NCBI GenBank assembly: GCA_003116995.1
Contig: BDSL01000007.1
Coordinates: 1,860,001-1,924,000 of the forward strand
DNA from: Yamagishiella unicocca
Lineage: Eukaryota > Chlorophyta > Chlorophyceae > Chlamydomonadales > Volvocaceae
Direction: 5' to 3'
Length of the DNA: 64,000 nt
The position numbers and the translations under genes are program-made. Positions 60,001 to 64,000 of this stretch are shown one piece after another. The stretch's first letter is position 1, and each line of letters starts with the position of its first letter. Below the pieces are notes generated by a model, which did not search any database, was not told the DNA's origin, and saw only the letters and a list, made by a program, of their open reading frames with translations.

Positions 60001-63000
60001 GCGGTAGGCGCAGCTGGTCCCGCCGCCCCTCCCGCCGCACCAGCTGGGCGCGTGATGTCCATGACCTCACTCGCATCCCGCAGAGACGACACCGAGCCCT
60101 CCGCCAACACGAGCGTCAGCGCAACCTGAGGCCGGAGAGGGGGAGAGTGACAGGTGTGATGTGGTGGTGTGGTGTGTAGGTGTGATGTGGAGGTGTGATA
60201 TGGATGTGTGATGTGGATGTGCACAAAGCGCTGGGGACTGGGTTGCAGACACGCCCCGTGTGGGGCTGGTGACACCGTGAGGATGCGGTGAGGGCGTGGC
60301 GCCAAGAAACGATAAAGTTCCTTCCGGTGCGGAAGGCCAGGCGGGAGACCAAGACAGCCTGGTAGTGCGCTCACCCGCTCAGCCAGGTCGTCAGACACGG
60401 TGGCGCTGCTGCCGACATTGCTGGGGGGAGACGAGGCCGTGCCCCGCCGCGGCCGCCCTCCTCCCTGATCCGGTGGAGGCGTAGCTGCATCGCGCTCAGC
60501 TTTCCAGTGGTCCAGGATGCGCCTGTGCGCCGAAGGGGCGGGGAGGGGGGCATGGTGAAGGTGCGGGCGGCAGCAGGGACAAGCCGTGCGGCGGCGCGGC
60601 TCATGTCAACCCTCATGGTGCTTCCGGCCGCCCACCTGAGCCCCGCCCGGTACTCGGCGCTGCGCCACGCCTCGTTGCTCGCCAAGCTGGCAGCCCGGCC
60701 CGCCTCGGGCACCACTGCGCGGCCCAGCAGCTGGCGGGCAGACTCCAGGAAGGGCGAGCCCGGGCCGTCTGGGGGGGAAGAGGTAGGATGCAGCGTTACA
60801 AGCGCAGTGAGATGCGGGGACGAAGCTTCGCAGCTTGGCGCGTTACGATGGCACACAGACCCTGACAGCACAGACCCAAGTCGTCCTGGAGTAGATGAAT
60901 GGCGGTCAGCAAGAATCCTCCGCCCTGGCTGGGCAAGCTAAGAAGCGGCAGTGTGCTGCGTGCGGTCCCTACCGCACCCTCACGTGCCCCCACCCGGCCC
61001 AGCTCTCACCCCTGGCCACCACGTCCAGCAGCGTGCACGCCAGCGGCAGCAGCTCCGGCCCGCGGAACGCCCCCGTGCGGTCCACCAGCTGCCGCAGCAT
61101 GACCCGTGGGTCGGTCACCTGCCCACTGCCCGTCGCGGCGACGAGTGGCACCGGCGAGGTATCCCGACTGGCGCTGGCGCTGCCAGGTACGCTGCGGCGC
61201 GGTCTGCTGCTGCCGCGGCCGGCTCCCGCGGCTGCTCCGCCCGCCGACCCTGCCGACTGCTGCCGCTGCTCTCCGTCAGCGATGGCGGCTGACGACGCGA
61301 CCATCTCCTCCACCAGCCTTTCGCCCACCCACTTGAGCACATGCCACACCCATGAGCGGTGGCCGCTGTTTGCGGCGGCTGACGTGGCCAAGTTCTGCAG
61401 CACATGCAGCTGGGTGGCGGCGGAGCTGGCAGGCGTGCGCTTGTCCTGCATCGGGCGGAGGGCGGGGTAGCGGAGGAGCGCCGTCATGCAACGCCCGTAA
61501 CATCAGGCACACATCAGGCAACGCCGGCAGGCCCCGCCATCCCTGGCCACGTACCTCAATCCAGACGTCGGTGCTGCACTTGCCACTTGAGGCGATGAGC
61601 GCCAAGTCCAGCTCACGTTGCACCGCCAAGGCGTCGTTCGTCCCGTGTATCCCCAGGCTGGCAGCCCGGCTGGCCGCATGCATCTGATTCTGCGCGCGTA
61701 TCGGCCCGCCCGGCCCCAGCACCGAGGCGCTCATCGCTGCGGATATGCTCTGCAGCTCGTGGATCGCCTGGTGCAGCGCCGACCAGTCTGCCGCCGCCTC
61801 CGCCTCCAAGCTGCGCGTGGCGGACAGGACCGCACGCGAGGCGGCGTCGAAGATGGTGGCGACGGGCACGCGGGCTCCTCGGGCCCACTCCAGCAGCGGG
61901 ATCTTCATCCTGCGGGGGAGGAGGAAGGGCCGGGTTGCAGGGGCAGTGGTCAGGACGGGTCGTCTAGAGGTTGGCTAGGGCGCGCAGGTTAGCATTGGAG
62001 GCCCCCAAGCGTCCATCCTAATTTAGGGTGCAGGAATCGAGGGCGAATACAACGCATACAGCAAGTGAGCAGACACCGATGACGCCGGTTGCGCGACGAG
62101 GGGTTCACATGGACGAGTAATGAACCTAGGATGGCAGCCAAGCAAGGGTGGCAGTCCCATGAGGCCCACGTGCGCCCACGAGGGGTTTGATCCGTCCTCC
62201 CGGACCCTCCGCGCCAGGAGCCGCCACGCACTTGAAGTCCAGCTCGTTGTCGGGCATGGCCGCCACCGCCGTCACGAAGGCCTGCTGCACCTCTCGGGGG
62301 GCGGACCTCAGCGGCACCAGCAGGCACTCCCGCATCGCCACCACCACCCACTCGCGCAGGCTGGACACCCGGGCGTCCGCAGCGGGCGCCGCAGCGCCCA
62401 GCGACCCCGCGCCACCGCCCTCGAACAGCTGTTCCTGCGCGGGTGTGTTCCGTTGGAGCGAGGGTGTTAGAATGGAGCAGGCAGCGAAGCTGTTAACCAC
62501 GCCCCAGTGGACACTTGTGACGCGCCTGTATTCTGTAGACCCCGCGGTTGCGTCTGTGCCAGGATCCGCAGCTCTTCCGGACGCCCACCCACAAATGAAA
62601 CCACGCCCTGCAGCCCCTGATCTCCGGGGGGTGCCGGTCGCACTGCCCCCGCCAACTGCCCTGCTCTCCGCGGGGGCGCCCGTGGTCCCCTTCCCACACC
62701 GCCTCAGGCCCCGCTCACATGCTTGACGCCGCAGCGCGTGGCGACCTTGCTCAGCAGCGCCATGACCGCCGTGACCGCCTCCGCGCACCCCAGCAGGCAG
62801 CGCGGCAGCTCGCAGCGCAGCAGCAGCAGCGTCACGGCAAGAGCGGCGACGGCGGACCGCACTGCGGCGGCGTCCAGACGCGGCAGCCGCCACTCGCCCA
62901 CGCCGCGGCCTTCGGCCCCAGCCTCGGCGGCAGCAGCCTCCTCCGCAGCCGCGTCAACAGGGTAGACACCGGCTCGGGCAGGTGCGGCGGCCGCGTTGGC

Positions 63001-64000
63001 CTCGGCGGCAGTGCGAGCCGCACCCGGAGCCGCGCTGCCGTTGTCGCCGCCGTTGCCGTTGGGCTGCTGGTGCTGAGGTGCGTCCGATGCCGATGAGGCT
63101 CCTCCTGCCGCGACCCCCCCCGCCACCACCTGCTCCAGAACCTCCACGAACTTGGGTGCGAGCCCCAGCAGGCAGGCTGCACGGAGCGTACCAACAGGCG
63201 CGTGCAAGGGCGGGGATGGAAGTCCTTAGTAAGTACGGCTTGCTCATACAGTAAACGCATCCGTCCCTCTTGTCATTACAACACCAGCCAAAACCAACTC
63301 AGCCTACCGCCTCCACAGCCCGGAACCACTCGGTCACCTGAGTACCACGACTGCCCGACCGCGGGCACCGCCCCGTGCGTGTTGGCTGTGAAGGTGGCGT
63401 AGCGCACCGCAGCAGGGGCCAGCGCCCTGCTCGCCACCGCCACAGCGGCGTAGCTGAGGCCGCAGCGGGCTAGCGCCAGACCGAGGTGCGCCAGGGTGGG
63501 GCCGTACCGGCGGCTGGCGGATAGCGCCATGGCGGACAGCACGCGCCTCCGGCCCTGGAGGTCTGACTCGGCCGAATAGGCGGCGCACACCCAGGCCGTC
63601 AGTACCTGCGGGTGGAGGGCGGGTGAGGAGGGGTGCGTGGAGGGGTGCGCGCTGAGGGGTTGAGCGGCGTAACAGGGCGCGACTGGCCGGCACGCTCCGC
63701 GCCGCATGTGCAGCACTCTTAACACCACGGTAAAGCCCCTTTCCTTGTCCCCTCTGCTCACCAGTGGGTCGCGGTAGTCCATGGACACCACCAGCTCGCG
63801 AAGCAGACCGGCCTCATCCCGGCTGGTGGCGTACCTGTCAGGAACGACGAGGGCAAGGGAGAGGAGGGGGACCAGGGGCGTGGCGACGTTTGGCGATCAC
63901 GTCAAATGTGACAGATGTTCAGAGCCACGCTGCAGCCAGGTGCAGCCCATTGCGCCAGGTGCAACAGCCTCCAAAAGCGGTGCGCCCACCTGTAGTTGCG
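57090..64000 (-). CDS. Large unrecognised helical protein (5' end outside window)
   Basis: At least 14 exons join in phase: 64000-63990, 63834-63762, 63605-63338, 63176-62719, 62434-62232, 61909-61555, 61445-61010, 60768-60636, 60522-60375, 60125-59415, 59218-58955, 58621 to about 58230 (donor uncertain), 58064-57675 and 57377-57090. The last reads to TGA at 57092-57090, or is spliced at 57094. About 1,350 residues are visible. The protein is largely alpha-helical, with Ala/Leu-rich segments such as YGPTLAHLGLALARCG and VRSAVAALAVTLLLLRCELP, broken by low-complexity Ala/Gln/Pro linkers (a Gln run at about 57940-57975). The C-terminal part (VLHDKVLRFLQKHRGCTTRE, then ELAEWIVEHQMEYLDQQ) is well structured. 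A helical-repeat scaffold of a nuclear or trafficking complex is the likeliest type, but I cannot assign a family. No signal peptide or catalytic motif is seen. Confidence 0.75.

Noticed and set aside
1..64000. CRISPR arrays, bacterial operons, prophage, rRNA or tRNA genes
   Set aside because: All direct repeats here are intronic minisatellites or coding WD40 units without unique spacers of even length. Genes are intron-rich and nuclear. No rRNA or tRNA cloverleaf was recognised, although tRNAs were not searched exhaustively.

Overview
The window is nuclear DNA of a green alga of the Chlamydomonas/Volvox type. The evidence is: very high GC coding sequence; genes cut into many short exons by GT-AG introns; introns full of G/C-rich minisatellites; and TGTAA near-upstream polyadenylation-type signals beyond most stop codons. 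The encoded proteins are eukaryotic (branched-chain keto-acid dehydrogenase E1-beta, Erv1/ALR sulfhydryl oxidase, formin, MFS transporters, a DxD glycosyltransferase). Exon boundaries below were found by hand from protein similarity, splice sites and reading phase. In most genes every junction is phase-consistent, so those models are strong even though no search was run.

Layout. (1) 1-3950, minus: DAO-type FAD oxidoreductase, 7 exons, 3' end outside the window. (2) 5528-9831, plus: BCKDHB, 12 exons, complete (376 aa), divergent from gene 1. (3) 11193-18268 or beyond, minus: an NLR-like receptor, with a HET/TIR-like effector domain, NACHT NTPase, helical spacer and 16 almost identical WD40 repeats. 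(4) 19905-24385, minus, and (5) 25126-29972, plus: two paralogous 12-exon MFS transporters arranged head to head around a 0.74 kb shared promoter region. (6) 31967-47360, plus: an 18-exon formin of about 3,980 aa with about 3,400 residues of low-complexity sequence before FH1-FH2. (7) 48861-53074, minus: secretory-pathway nucleotide-diphospho-sugar transferase. (8) about 54465-55807, plus: ERV1/ALR sulfhydryl oxidase. (9) 57090-64000, minus: large unrecognised helical protein, 5' end outside the window.

The genes do not form a pathway; this is an ordinary eukaryotic gene neighbourhood. BCKDHB and the FAD oxidoreductase could share a metabolic theme and a promoter interval, but that is only inference. 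The item of greatest biological interest is gene 3. Its architecture and repeat homogeneity match the fungal HET-NACHT-WD40 (HNWD) non-self recognition receptors, with variation limited to a few codons per repeat. This suggests a rapidly evolving recognition surface in a green alga. Other notable structures are a tandem array that copies a 5' splice site nine times, the inverted MFS pair with intron-level similarity, the giant formin, and two families of dispersed repeats, one of them in the 3' flanks of two unrelated genes in the same orientation.
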